Source: PALSA-270 sp963770245 (GTDB lineage Bacteria; Acidobacteriota; Terriglobia; Terriglobales; Acidobacteriaceae). From it: DNA of 64,000 nucleotides. Below are positions 52,089 to 60,121 of the stretch, piece by piece. The position numbers and the translations under genes are program-made. Positions within the stretch are counted from its first letter, which is position 1; each line of letters begins with the position of its first letter. The notes under the pieces are model-generated. The model had not been told where the DNA came from, searched no databases, and saw only the letters and a list, made by a program, of their open reading frames with translations. The stretch spans positions 62,001 through 126,000 of the forward strand of contig CAVYOX010000015.1 in NCBI GenBank assembly GCA_963770245.1. The letters run 5' to 3'.

Positions 52089-53924
52089 TTAGCCGGTGCG
52101 TGGTTGTTTCGGCGCATCGAGAACCCGATCCAGGTTGTACGCCGCGCTGATCAATCCCATGTGCGTGAAGCCCTGCGGAAAGTTGCCGAGAGGTTCTCCG
52201 CCCGGACCCGTTTCTTCCGCGTAGAGACCCAGGTGGTTGGCCCGAGACAACATTTTTTCAAACAGCCATCGGGCCTGCGGAATCCGGCCCATCCGGGTCA
52301 GCGCTTCGATCAGCCACAGGGTGCAAACATTAAAAGTTCCTTCTCCCGGCGGCAGGCCATCCTCGGGATGATCGGGGGTATAGCGATAGGCCATGCCGTC
52401 CGAGACCAAACCGCCCTTCGAAAGCGGCTGGCAAATAGCATCCACGGTGCTGATCATCATGGGATCGTTCGGAGCCATAAAGAAAACCAGAGGCATCATC
52501 AGCACGGAAGCGTCCAATCTCGTACTGCCGTAGCTCTGCACGAATGACCGCCGCTGCTCATTCCATCCTTGGCCGAGGACTTCTTCGTAGATCGCATTCC
52601 GGCACTTGAGCCAGCGGTCAAGATCGGCCGGAAGGGAGCGCTTTTGCGCCAGACGCAGCCCCCGGTCAACCGCCACCCAGCACATCACCTTGGAGTGCAC
52701 GAAGGGGCGGGGCTCGCCGCGCGGTTCCCAGATCCCTTGATCCGGTCGTTGCCAATTGGCGCACACCCAATCGACCAACCGGCGAACATCTTTCCACAGG
52801 CGCCAAGTGACGGGCTGACCGTATTTGTTGTAGAGATACACGGCATCGATGAGCGCGCCGTAAATGTCGAGTTGCAGTTGTCGGAAGGCATCATTCCCAA
52901 TGCGGACCGGCCGGGAGCCGCGGTAACCCTCCAGGTGAGTGAGGGTTCGCTCATGCAAGTCGGGATTGCCGTCGACCGAATATACGGTCTGCAGCGAATC
53001 TGCTTCCGCTAGTTCCGCGCACCGCTCTTCGATCCAGTTCATGAACAGAGCCGCCTCGTCGAACAAGCCGATGCGCAGCAGGGCATACACGGTGTTGGCG
53101 GCGTCACGGATCCAGTTATAACGATAGTCCCAGTTCCTTTCGCCACCGATCCATTCCGGAAGGCTGCAACTGGGCGCAGCGATAATGGCGCCAGTGGGCG
53201 CATAGGTCAGCAATTGCAGCAGCAACGCCGAGCGTTCGACCATTTCCCGCCAGCGCCCGCGGTAGCTGCACTTCCCGAGCCAGCTTTGCCAGTAAACCGC
53301 GGTTGCCTCCTCCAGTTCGTCGAGAGCAGGTTCCGCAATTACGCCTTCTTTCAACCAGCCGTCGCGCTCAATCGCGAAGATAAAACTCAAAGTCTCGGAC
53401 TCCTTCAGGGTGAACTCAGCCTCGACGGCGTCTTCGACTTTTCGGAGTGGGATGGAGGAGGCGAGGCCAAACGACAGGGCCGGGGAGCGAAAGCCCGCGC
53501 CTCCTTCGCTTACCGCAAGCTCATGACCGTCCTGGGCATAGTTCAGCGCCGGGGCACAGCGCAGTCGCAAGGATGGAGTCCCGCTCACCGATTTCACCCG
53601 GCGAACCAACCGCGAACTGTGCGGTTCGGTTTCGATCAAACGTAAGGGCATGAAGTCGGTGAGTTCGACAACTCCATCCGGCGCCAGAAAACGAGTGACC
53701 AGGATATTGGTTTCCGGCTGGTAGAGTTGCTCCGAGCGAGCGTCTGGCGAAACCGGCCCGATCGCGAACTGACCTCCTCGCTTCTCGTCGAGAATGCCTG
53801 CGAAAACGCTGGGCGAGTCAAACCGCGGCAGGCAGAGCCAGTCAACCGAGCCATCGAGGCCGATCAGGGCCGCGGTGTGCAAGTCTCCGACAATTCCATA
53901 GCTCGAAATCGATTTGTATGGCAT
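52089..53924 (-). CDS. GH15 glucoamylase/trehalase-type glycoside hydrolase
   Basis: A 611-residue cytoplasmic enzyme (no signal peptide) with the (alpha/alpha)6 barrel of GH15. It starts YKSISSYGIVGDLHTAALIG, DGSVDWLCLPRFDSPSVFAG; then PEWIGGERNWDYRYNWIRDA (substrate-binding), WEPRGEPRPFVHSKVMCWVA with a candidate catalytic Glu, and EGTFNVCTLWLIEAL with the second. It hydrolyses alpha-glucosidic bonds from the non-reducing end. Since bacterial GH15 members include trehalases, a role in breaking down the trehalose made by TreYZ is possible, as is glucoamylase activity. The ATG at 53924 is the family start (MPYKSISSYG). Confidence 0.88.
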   Translation of the reverse strand: MPYKSISSYGIVGDLHTAALIGLDGSVDWLCLPRFDSPSVFAGILDEKRGGQFAIGPVSPDARSEQLYQPETNILVTRFLAPDGVVELTDFMPLRLIETEPHSSRLVRRVKSVSGTPSLRLRCAPALNYAQDGHELAVSEGGAGFRSPALSFGLASSIPLRKVEDAVEAEFTLKESETLSFIFAIERDGWLKEGVIAEPALDELEEATAVYWQSWLGKCSYRGRWREMVERSALLLQLLTYAPTGAIIAAPSCSLPEWIGGERNWDYRYNWIRDAANTVYALLRIGLFDEAALFMNWIEERCAELAEADSLQTVYSVDGNPDLHERTLTHLEGYRGSRPVRIGNDAFRQLQLDIYGALIDAVYLYNKYGQPVTWRLWKDVRRLVDWVCANWQRPDQGIWEPRGEPRPFVHSKVMCWVAVDRGLRLAQKRSLPADLDRWLKCRNAIYEEVLGQGWNEQRRSFVQSYGSTRLDASVLMMPLVFFMAPNDPMMISTVDAICQPLSKGGLVSDGMAYRYTPDHPEDGLPPGEGTFNVCTLWLIEALTRMGRIPQARWLFEKMLSRANHLGLYAEETGPGGEPLGNFPQGFTHMGLISAAYNLDRVLDAPKQPRTG

Positions 53925-54440
53925 GGGCTCAACTTTCACATGCTGTTGAAGCTGGCTTTCGGAATTCCGACGGCTGCCTCTGTCAGAAGGCGGAAATGTG
54001 CCAAAAAAACACAGTGCACGTAACAGGGACGAGTCGGATATCCCCTGGGCGGCAGTTCCGATCGAGTTCCCCAACATCGTAGCAGCAGACTCAAGGTTCT
54101 TTGTTTGGCATCAGATAAGCTCGGATGGCGGGCGCCGACAGAGGGTTGGCTCCCGGGCTTCGTCCTACATACAGCGAAATTCAGATCGCCTACAGCCGTA
54201 ACCGGATAGATCGCTCATCTTCTACTGCTTATGCTCAGACCACGGACTTCGACCCCAACAGAAGGCATGTCCGGCGGGGCATTCCGACTGCTGCGAAGCC
54301 TTAAAAGAAAAAGGGTGGGCCTCATGGTAGTCGCTGCAATTTTAGCCGTTGGTCCGAATTCTCTTGGATTCGGAAGATCGGGAATTGGAAGATCAGGAAT
54401 TGGAAGATCGGAAATTGGAAGATCCCGGGCCGGTTGGTCT
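53925..54440. other. Intergenic region, no recognised gene
   Basis: About 515 bases between the GH15 start and the relaxase remnant. It contains the promoter region of the GH15 gene and, from 54372, a 15-bp tandem repeat. Short open frames show no motif. Confidence 0.4.
54372..54431 (+). repeat. 15-bp tandem repeat (GGAAGATCxGGAATT)
   Basis: Three near-identical units begin at 54372, 54387 and 54402, differing by one or two bases (GGAAGATCGGGAATT, GGAAGATCAGGAATT, GGAAGATCGGAAATT), with a fourth half-conserved unit at 54417. It directly precedes the recognisable relaxase fragment. Its period equals that of the unrelated repeat at 42755. Confidence 0.8.
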
Positions 54441-54690
54441 CGTGCCTGGCAATCAACTCGATGAGATGGTTCGCCAGAAAGTCCCCGGTTCTGAAATCCG
54501 CCGTCAAACTGCTGGCGACCGGCCACATCTCTGCTGCACTCGACGCCCTCCGACACCAGGGCCGCGTGAGGGAAATTCCCAACGCGGAAGAGCGCATCCG
54601 CGCCCTCCCCAAGAGCTACGTCGAATCGCCCGCTAACATGCCCATCATCTCACCAGGCAGTGTTTCCCGCCGCGAGTGGAACTTCGCTGT
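54440..54690 (+). pseudogene. MobF (TrwC/TraI-type) conjugative relaxase fragment
   Basis: Two neighbouring frames together give NQLDEMVRQK (first frame) and then PVLKSAVKLLATGHISAALD, ALRHQGRVREIPNAEERIRA, SYVESPANMPIISPGSVSRR (second frame). This matches the RecD-like helicase part of TrwC/TraI relaxases ('LDEIVRQKDP-LK', 'G-V-EIPD-EERI-AI---Y---P--TLVVSPDN-SRRELN'). One inserted base near 54485 explains the frame change, as reading QKDPVLKSAV would restore homology. Only ~80 residues of a ~900-residue protein remain; the relaxase domain is absent. It is a scar of a conjugative element. Confidence 0.72.
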
Positions 54691-54738
54691 TCGGCGGAAC
54701 GGGCCAAAATCAGTTTTCCCACAAGCTTCGATCAGATC

Positions 54739-55125
54739 TCAACTGAACCGTGCCGGGTTCTCTGGCTTGCGCAACGCGCGAATCATCGTCCATTGGATAT
54801 CGGAACGGCGGCATGGAGTCGGAATGGCTTCGAACGCGCCCAGCCGCATCGCTTCCGAGTAGTCCTCTTCATCACGCACCAGAACCACGAAGCGCAGCGG
54901 AGAGGTTCGTAAGGCTGACGCATCGAACAGATCGCGAAAACTACCGTCCGGAAGATTACTCTCACAAAGGACTAGCGATAGATCCGCCTTTTGCAGATGG
55001 GTGCGAGCCTGGCGGATGTCGGCGGCGGCGCTCGCCTCCAGCCCGTAGTCTTTGATCACGCCGAGCAACATGCTCGAGCATTCAGGATCGGAACAAACGA
55101 TGAGAACAGGTCTTCGCAAATCCAT
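54739..55125 (-). CDS. Stand-alone pseudo-receiver domain protein
   Basis: A 128-residue single CheY-like domain (RRPVLIVCSDPECSSMLLGV, then LSLVLCESNLPDGSFRDLF, FVVLVRDEEDYSEAMRLGAF). At the phospho-acceptor position the usual L-D-x-x-L-P-D-G is C-E-S-N-L-P-D-G, so the Asp is replaced by Glu. The acidic pair near the N-terminus is S-D-P-E, also altered. It should be a phosphorylation-independent or permanently 'on' receiver. The ATG at 55125 gives the natural start; upstream frame to 55239 is not needed. It precedes nothing on its strand, and the NarL gene is upstream by 146 bases. Confidence 0.8.
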   Translation of the reverse strand: MDLRRPVLIVCSDPECSSMLLGVIKDYGLEASAAADIRQARTHLQKADLSLVLCESNLPDGSFRDLFDASALRTSPLRFVVLVRDEEDYSEAMRLGAFEAIPTPCRRSDIQWTMIRALRKPENPARFS

Positions 55126-55271
55126 AGCTCGCCCCTCGGCATTCCCCGTCTGGCACCGGACTCGCCCCACCTGTAAAAATAGCTGGCTGAGCCGGGCAAC
55201 CGCAATCCGGTTTTGTCCGTAATTCCGGCGCGGACCCACCCGTAATTATGGCGGCGGTCTCGTGATTTCGC

Positions 55272-55970
55272 TTAGGACCCGCGCTCCCCGGGAGCCGGCG
55301 CGGTGATCGAGGGCGAGACCTGAACGATGTTGTTGCGGACGGCATATAGGACTAACTGACTGACTGAACGCAAATTGAGTTTGCGCATGATGTTCGAGCG
55401 GTGAGTCTCGGCGGTCTTGACGCTCATACCCAAAATGCCGGCGACTTCCTTGGTGGTTTTGCCTTCCGCCAGCAGCTGTACCACCTCTCGTTCCCGTCGA
55501 GTCAAGCGTTCTTGAGGAACTTCGACCTTCAAAGCAGGCTGTTTGCCTTTCAGATAGCCGTCCAAGACGATCTCGGCAACTTTTGAAGTGAAAAATGTGC
55601 GGTGTTGTTGCAGGGCCTCGACGGCAGCCAGCAAGTCGCGAGCGGCATCGGACTTGAGCAGGAACCCGCGGGCACCGGCGTTGAGCACTTCCCGCATTAC
55701 TTGTTCTGATTCGTCAATCGTCAAAATGAGTATCATCGTCCGGGGCTCGTCATGCAGGATATCCCGTGCCGCATCCAGGCCATTTAAATTGGGCATTCCA
55801 ATGTCAAGAATGACCACGTCGGGGTTGAGCTGCGCCGCTTTGCGAACTGCGTCCCGGCCATCGACCGCTTCGCCACAAACCTCCCACCCTTCGTGAGATT
55901 GGAGAAGGGAGCGTACACCGTGCCGCAATACCTCGTGGTCATCCGCGATTAAAATCCGTAGTGGTTTCAT
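55272..55970 (-). CDS. NarL/FixJ-family response regulator
   Basis: A 232-residue regulator with an intact receiver (RILIADDHEVLRHGVRSLLQ, the phospho-Asp in DVVILDIGMPNLNG, Lys in FLLKSDAARDLL) and a LuxR-type helix-turn-helix (LTRREREVVQLLAEGKTTKE, VKTAETHRSNIMRKLNLRS). It is very similar in sequence to the regulator at 62174-62875. The ATG at 55970 is preceded by GGGAGGTG. No sensor kinase is adjacent; the NarX-type kinase at 63431 is a possible partner through cross-talk. Confidence 0.92.
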   Translation of the reverse strand: MKPLRILIADDHEVLRHGVRSLLQSHEGWEVCGEAVDGRDAVRKAAQLNPDVVILDIGMPNLNGLDAARDILHDEPRTMILILTIDESEQVMREVLNAGARGFLLKSDAARDLLAAVEALQQHRTFFTSKVAEIVLDGYLKGKQPALKVEVPQERLTRREREVVQLLAEGKTTKEVAGILGMSVKTAETHRSNIMRKLNLRSVSQLVLYAVRNNIVQVSPSITAPAPGERGS

Positions 55971-56477
55971 GCTCCACACCTCCCAAAAACAACAAGCAGC
56001 CGGCCGGTTTGGCCCGGTAACCACTCAATCTCTACCCCCAACCCGGTACGCCTTACCCGCAGCGATCCGATTGAGATGCCACGAGCGAGCCTGGGGTCGC
56101 CAATTCACCATATAATATGACAATCCACGACCCAAGGTTTCGCCGCCTCCGCCCCTCGGGGACCACGTATCCCGACTAGTAAGTCTTTGTCAACAAACGC
56201 GTTATGCGTGCTCGATGGCTGCGGGTAGTTTTTTTACTGGGTTTTCAAAACCCCCGGCACCGAAAGACGTCCAGAATTGCGTTCCGAAAACCAGCCTACG
56301 CCCCCAGAAATGCCCGCTATCTGCCTGTATCGGTTCCTACAGCAACACGAGGTATTGCCTACAGGTACGACTGGATGGATGTTTTTTTGCCCGTTGTCTA
56401 ACTTCAGACTGCGAATCGCTTCAGTCGTTTCTCCAGGTCGTAAGAAGCGGATCGGACTCGTAGTCAGGAGGATTCCC
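55971..56477. other. Divergent intergenic region
   Basis: A ~507-base region between the NarL regulator (minus) and the sigma factor (plus). An open frame continues upstream of the sigma factor to 56277, but it reads as poor protein (Pro/Arg-rich) and the strong AGGAGG at 56466-56471 points to the GTG at 56478. Promoters for both genes should lie here; no convincing box was identified. Confidence 0.4.
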
Positions 56478-57206
56478 GTGAGCACATGCGTCACTGTTGC
56501 AGCCAATCCCGCCACCGCAACCACCACCGGCAATCCGGATTCGATCCTTGCCCTTGTCTCGCGCGCCAAACGAGGCGACCAAGAGGCATTTGCCGCCCTG
56601 TATGAGCTGCACAGGAAGCGGGTTTATTCTTTATGCCTGCGTATGACGGGCGATGTGCACGAGGCGGAGGACTTGGCCCAGGACGCTTTTATCCATGTCT
56701 TTCGCAAGCTCGATACATTTCGTGGGGATTCGACCTTCTCCACCTGGCTCTATCGCGTAGCGTTCAATACCGTCCTCATGCGGCTGCGCAAACGCCAACT
56801 GCGTCCCATCTCTCTCGACGAGCCGGTCCGACTGGACTCGTCCGTGGTGGCGCGCGACGTAGGGTGCAGCGATCTCGAGCTGCTGGGAGCGATCGACCGC
56901 ATCGCTTTGGATCGCGCGATCCAGGAACTGCCTCCGGGATGCCGTACGATCTTTCTCTTACACGAAGTGGAAGGCTACGAACACCGGGAAATCGCGAGCC
57001 TGCTGCGCTGCTCGGTGGGCAACTCGAAGTCGCAACTGCATAAGGCGAGATTAAGAATGCGCGAATTGTTGGCCTCCAAGCGGGCGGCAACCAGGCAGGC
57101 AGTCACGGTGACCAAGCACGCAGTAGCGGGGACCAGCATGAACCGGAGGATCCCGGCTATTCTGCCGCCCCCGTCCGCGGCCTCTGAAATATCATGCGCG
57201 GCCTGA
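56478..57206 (+). CDS. ECF-type RNA polymerase sigma factor
   Basis: A 242-residue sigma-70 family protein. Region 2 is AFAALYELHRKRVYSLCLRM, then EAEDLAQDAFIHVFRKLDTF and STWLYRVAFNTVL. Region 4 is ELPPGCRTIFLLHEVEGYEH, REIASLLRCSVGNSKSQLHK. An N-terminal Thr-rich stretch and a ~40-residue C-terminal tail are extra to a standard ECF. The GTG at 56478 is supported by AGGAGG six bases upstream. No anti-sigma gene is adjacent, so control may come from elsewhere or from the C-terminal tail. Confidence 0.9.
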   Translation: MSTCVTVAANPATATTTGNPDSILALVSRAKRGDQEAFAALYELHRKRVYSLCLRMTGDVHEAEDLAQDAFIHVFRKLDTFRGDSTFSTWLYRVAFNTVLMRLRKRQLRPISLDEPVRLDSSVVARDVGCSDLELLGAIDRIALDRAIQELPPGCRTIFLLHEVEGYEHREIASLLRCSVGNSKSQLHKARLRMRELLASKRAATRQAVTVTKHAVAGTSMNRRIPAILPPPSAASEISCAA

Positions 57207-57237
57207 AAGCAAGCCTGCCGCAGAATCCAATCAAGAA

Positions 57238-57254
57238 GGCCCCTCGTCGGGGCC
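57238..57254 (+). terminator. Hairpin after the sigma-factor gene
   Basis: GGCCCC and GGGGCC with a 5-base loop (TCGTC), 31 bases after the stop, between two convergent genes. The following sequence is C/T then G-rich rather than a T-run, so strength is uncertain. Confidence 0.45.
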
Positions 57255-57281
57255 CTCTCGGGGGGGTTGGGTGGGTTTTGG

Positions 57282-57635
57282 TCAGGAGCCGGGTACAATC
57301 TCGATGTCAGAAATGTGAATCATGTTGGTAGCAGGGTCGAGCGTTCCCGTTATTTTTACATTCTTGCCCAGATACGCCTTGGCTTGCGCTGCATTCTCCA
57401 CGCTGTAAGCCGTGTTGCCGCTGTCACTTTTTAACACAACGATGCCCTTCGATCGAACCAGCTTGCCGGTAAAAGTCTGGGTCGGTTGCGCCTCTGGAGC
57501 TGCGGTTTGCTCGCTTGGAGCCTGGGCCCGCGGTTGTGGTTCCTGCTGTGCCCAGGCGCCAGCGGGAATGGTCGTGAGGCTCAACAGCAGAGTCGGCATC
57601 CCGAACCGGCGGAGCGACGAACAGAGAGATTTCAT
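57282..57635 (-). CDS. DUF5818 exported protein
   Basis: A 117-residue exported protein: signal peptide MPTLLLSLTTIPAGAWAQ, a Gln/Pro/Ala-rich linker, then an OB-like domain (TFTGKLVRSKGIVVLKSDSG, NTAYSVENAAQAKAYLGKNV, KITGTLDPATNMIHISDIEI) that matches DUF5818. These domains are common in Acidobacteriota and of unknown function. The ATG at 57635 has TTGGAGG seven bases upstream; the frame remains open to 57812 but is not used. Confidence 0.8.
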   Translation of the reverse strand: MKSLCSSLRRFGMPTLLLSLTTIPAGAWAQQEPQPRAQAPSEQTAAPEAQPTQTFTGKLVRSKGIVVLKSDSGNTAYSVENAAQAKAYLGKNVKITGTLDPATNMIHISDIEIVPGS

Positions 57636-58037
57636 AGTTGCCTCCAATGGTGATTTTTGCGTTGCCAAAACGAGGCCGTCGCAAGCGACGGTCCAAACTG
57701 GTAAGGGCGAGGAATCAAGAGGTTGTACCGCACGGAGCAGATCCGGCCGGAAAAGTTTTGGCGGGCGGCATGTAACTTTTGACTTCATTCCATCCCGAAG
57801 TCCTGAGTTCAATTATTGAATATCGAGCGGCAAATCTCATTGAATTCCAAATATCATTCAAGGCGACTTCGTCGATCGCTCGCCGCGGGTAGGCCAGCCT
57901 ACCGGATGTATCCCCCGACTGTACCCCCTTGACCGGATAGTTTCGGCCTATCGGCTGGACTATGGTGGCCGAGTCTGCGCCCGGTGATCCGGGTCGGCGG
58001 GGGACACCAACGGACGAACGCGCGAAGGAGAATCGCC

Positions 58038-58208
58038 ATGGAACAGAGCGCAAACCGCTGCAGCCTCTGCGGTAAGTCTTTCGACTCCGATCGCAGTCTT
58101 CGGGAGCACCAACAGGTCATTCATGCCGCCGAGTCCAGAGAGCGGCGAGAGCCCGAGCCCGAATTCGATCTGGAAGACCTCGATCGAGACCAAGAAAATG
58201 TGGCGTGA
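58038..58208 (+). CDS. Small C2H2-type zinc-finger protein
   Basis: A 56-residue protein with one classical finger, CSLCGKSFDSDRSLREHQQV-I-H (C-x2-C-x12-H-x4-H), and an acidic C-terminal half (EPEPEFDLEDLDRD). Eukaryote-like C2H2 fingers are uncommon but known in bacteria (Ros/MucR-type fingers are different in spacing). The acidic tail suggests a protein-protein rather than DNA role. GAAGGAG at 58024-58030 supports the ATG at 58038; the open frame extends to 57984. Confidence 0.75.
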   Translation: MEQSANRCSLCGKSFDSDRSLREHQQVIHAAESRERREPEPEFDLEDLDRDQENVA

Positions 58209-58234
58209 ACTCGGTGTTAGCAACTAGGAAGGCG

Positions 58235-58381
58235 ATGTCTGGGAGATGCAACCTGCACCCCGACGAACTATTGCAACCTGATCTGCTGAGCAAGACGCTC
58301 GTGCTCGGCGCCTTAGTTGTGACCGCCTTGGCGCTCGTTCTGATTTTGTGGCTGGCATGCAGCAGCCATTTTGTCTCGTGA
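58235..58381 (+). CDS. Possible 48-residue single-helix membrane protein
   Basis: A short frame begins MSGRCNLHPDELLQPDLLSK and has one hydrophobic helix (LVLGALVVTALALVLILWLA) near the C-terminus. AGGAAGG stands close before the ATG. It lies in a run of small stress-type genes. No family is recognised, and the short length makes it uncertain. Confidence 0.4.
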   Translation: MSGRCNLHPDELLQPDLLSKTLVLGALVVTALALVLILWLACSSHFVS

Positions 58382-58458
58382 AAGTTCGTGCGCGCGTGAC
58401 ACCGCACGGAGTTCGAGAACCATCACCCAAACTCGACCAAACTCCGAGGAGAAAGCCG

Positions 58459-58731
58459 ATGAACTCAGATCAATTGAAGGGCAAGTGGAAGCAGGTAAAG
58501 GGGTCCGCCAAGGAACGCTGGGGCAAATTGACCGACGATGATCTCGAGGTCATTGATGGTCAGAGCGAGCAGCTGATCGGCAAGATTCAGGAAAGGTATG
58601 GAGTCGTTCGGGAAGCGGCCCAAAAACAGGTCGACGACTGGAATAGCGCCGCTTCCGTGGAGCCGGACTTCGACCGCAGACGCCGCGCGAGCGACCAAGC
58701 CGAGGTGGAGAAGAATCGCCGAGCCAGCTAG
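58459..58731 (+). CDS. CsbD-like stress protein
   Basis: A 90-residue hydrophilic protein with the CsbD signature: MNSDQLKGKWKQVKGSAKER, WGKLTDDDLEVIDG and LIGKIQERYGVVREAAQKQV. The C-terminal ~25 residues are charged and family-external. CsbD proteins accumulate under general stress; their molecular role is unknown. CGAGGAGAAAGCC precedes the ATG. A good terminator follows. Confidence 0.9.
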   Translation: MNSDQLKGKWKQVKGSAKERWGKLTDDDLEVIDGQSEQLIGKIQERYGVVREAAQKQVDDWNSAASVEPDFDRRRRASDQAEVEKNRRAS

Positions 58732-58750
58732 CGGATCCGGAGCGTATACC

Positions 58751-58771
58751 GGGAGGGGAGTCGCCCCTCCC
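58751..58771 (+). terminator. Terminator after csbD-like gene
   Basis: GGGAGGGG and CCCCTCCC form a perfect 8-bp stem with a 5-base loop, 19 bases after the stop codon; the tail is CGTGTCCTGTCC. Confidence 0.7.
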
Positions 58772-58846
58772 CGTGTCCTGTCCTCCGATCTTCCCTCGAA
58801 ACTCTGCTCCTAGAACTGCAATTCAATCCTATTAAAGGAGATGACA

Positions 58847-59407
58847 ATGTCAGGGAAGAACACAGCAGTCTTCGGTATTTACCCTTCCTACACGGCCGTC
58901 GCGATTGGGGTGGACGGCCTGAAAGCAGCTGGATTTAGCAACCGGGACATTTCTGTCCTATTCCCCCAAAGCGCGGGATCCAAAGACTTCGCACACGAGA
59001 AGGGAACCAAAGCGCCGGAAGCCACCACTGGCGCCGGGACCGGAGTCGTGCTCGGCGGCACACTGGGATGGCTGCTCGGTGTGGGCGCCTTAACCATCCC
59101 GGGATTGGGGCTTTTTGTCGCGGCCGGTCCAATCATGGCGACCCTGGCGGGGGCCGGGGTGGGTGGAACCGTCGGCGGCATCGCTGGAGCCCTGATTGGC
59201 ATGGGGATTCCAGAATATGAGGCCAAGCGTTATGAAGGCCGGGTAAAAGACGGGGGCATTCTGCTCTCGGTCCATTCCGACAGCTCGCAGGGGACCAAAC
59301 AGGCCAAGGAAACCCTGCGCCGCACAGGCGCCCAAGACATATCGTCGGCGGGAGAAGCCGGTTCGGATGACGCCGGGAGCGACTTCTCTCTGCCCCGCGC
59401 GGTTTAG
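58847..59407 (+). CDS. DUF1269/GsiB-like general-stress membrane-associated protein
   Basis: A 186-residue protein of the group often labelled 'general stress protein 17M-like / DUF1269'. The N-terminal part TAVFGIYPSYTAVAIGVDGL, AAGFSNRDISVLFPQS is a ferredoxin-like heavy-metal-domain-type fold. The middle is a glycine-rich hydrophobic hairpin (GAGTGVVLGGTLGWLLGVGA, LAGAGVGGTVGGIAGALIGM) typical of the family. The C-terminus (VKDGGILLSVHSDSSQGTKQ) closes the fold. AAAGGAG at 58834-58840 fits the ATG at 58847 (6 bases); an ATG at 58841 is too close. A T-rich terminator follows. Confidence 0.85.
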   Translation: MSGKNTAVFGIYPSYTAVAIGVDGLKAAGFSNRDISVLFPQSAGSKDFAHEKGTKAPEATTGAGTGVVLGGTLGWLLGVGALTIPGLGLFVAAGPIMATLAGAGVGGTVGGIAGALIGMGIPEYEAKRYEGRVKDGGILLSVHSDSSQGTKQAKETLRRTGAQDISSAGEAGSDDAGSDFSLPRAV

Positions 59408-59444
59408 GGGCAGGCTATCCTCCCCAAGGGTGCTCGAACCCTGC

Positions 59445-59475
59445 CGCCGACAGCCCGCGCTACCGGCGTCTTTTT
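59445..59475 (+). terminator. T-run terminator after the DUF1269-like gene
   Basis: CGCCG and CGGCG form a 5-bp stem across 14 bases (with an inner GCGC), followed by TCTTTTTTTC. It begins 38 bases after the stop. The T-run is strong, the stem short. Confidence 0.6.
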
Positions 59476-59530
59476 TTCTCACCCGGCGACGAGGACGCGG
59501 ATCATTTGAGCCGGTTTGCTGGGAGCTGGA

Positions 59531-59704
59531 CTAGTGGATGGTATCTGACCCAGGCGCGCCGGCGGTCCAATTCTCGAGCATCTCCTGCCAATCGTCGAGA
59601 GCCTTTCGCACTTCCCTCAAGCGCAGCACCTTGGTTGCGGGATCGCGTTCAGCAAAGGCTGCTCGATAGAGCTCCCCGAAATCTTTGAAGTCGCCGTAGG
59701 TCAT
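59531..59704 (-). CDS. Small hypothetical protein
   Basis: A 57-residue protein (MTYGDFKDFGELYRAAFAER, then REVRKALDDWQEMLENWTAG) that should form two amphipathic helices. ACGGAGGATC precedes the ATG at 59704, which makes translation likely. No family is recognised. It faces the DUF1269-like gene and ends ~55 bases from its terminator. Confidence 0.6.
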   Translation of the reverse strand: MTYGDFKDFGELYRAAFAERDPATKVLRLREVRKALDDWQEMLENWTAGAPGSDTIH

Positions 59705-60121
59705 TGGTGATCCTCCGTTTTCCGGCCGGGGGAATGGCGAAGCACCGACCGGAAGGGCTGGGCCCAAAAGCCGGGTTATTCTGCCCCAGGCGCTTTCCCG
59801 GGTTCCATACCGTGATTGCTGTAGGTTTGCTGAGACGAACCAACTTACTCAGCGGGAAACTGTCATCCCCGACAGGCGAGACGAAGCTCCATTTCTCGGG
59901 AGCGGTATCCTCGGCATCCCCTTCGCCGCTTGCGCAGCCCCTTGTCCGTGCGGCAAACAAAGGGCTTCGATTGCGGCTCAGCCCAGCCCAGCAGTGAATC
60001 CGATTCTGTCGTAACTTTTCGACCCTTCGCGGATAACTATTACGACAAGCATGAATTCGAAGACCTAAGTCTCAAACTCCCCAACTGGGTCTCGAACCGT
60101 AAGAAGCGTCAAGGAGGGTGT
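59705..60121. other. Intergenic region, no recognised gene
   Basis: About 415 bases between divergent genes. The frame of the CPBP gene stays open to 59930, but the AAGGAGG before 60122 fixes the start there. Nothing else was recognised. Confidence 0.4.
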
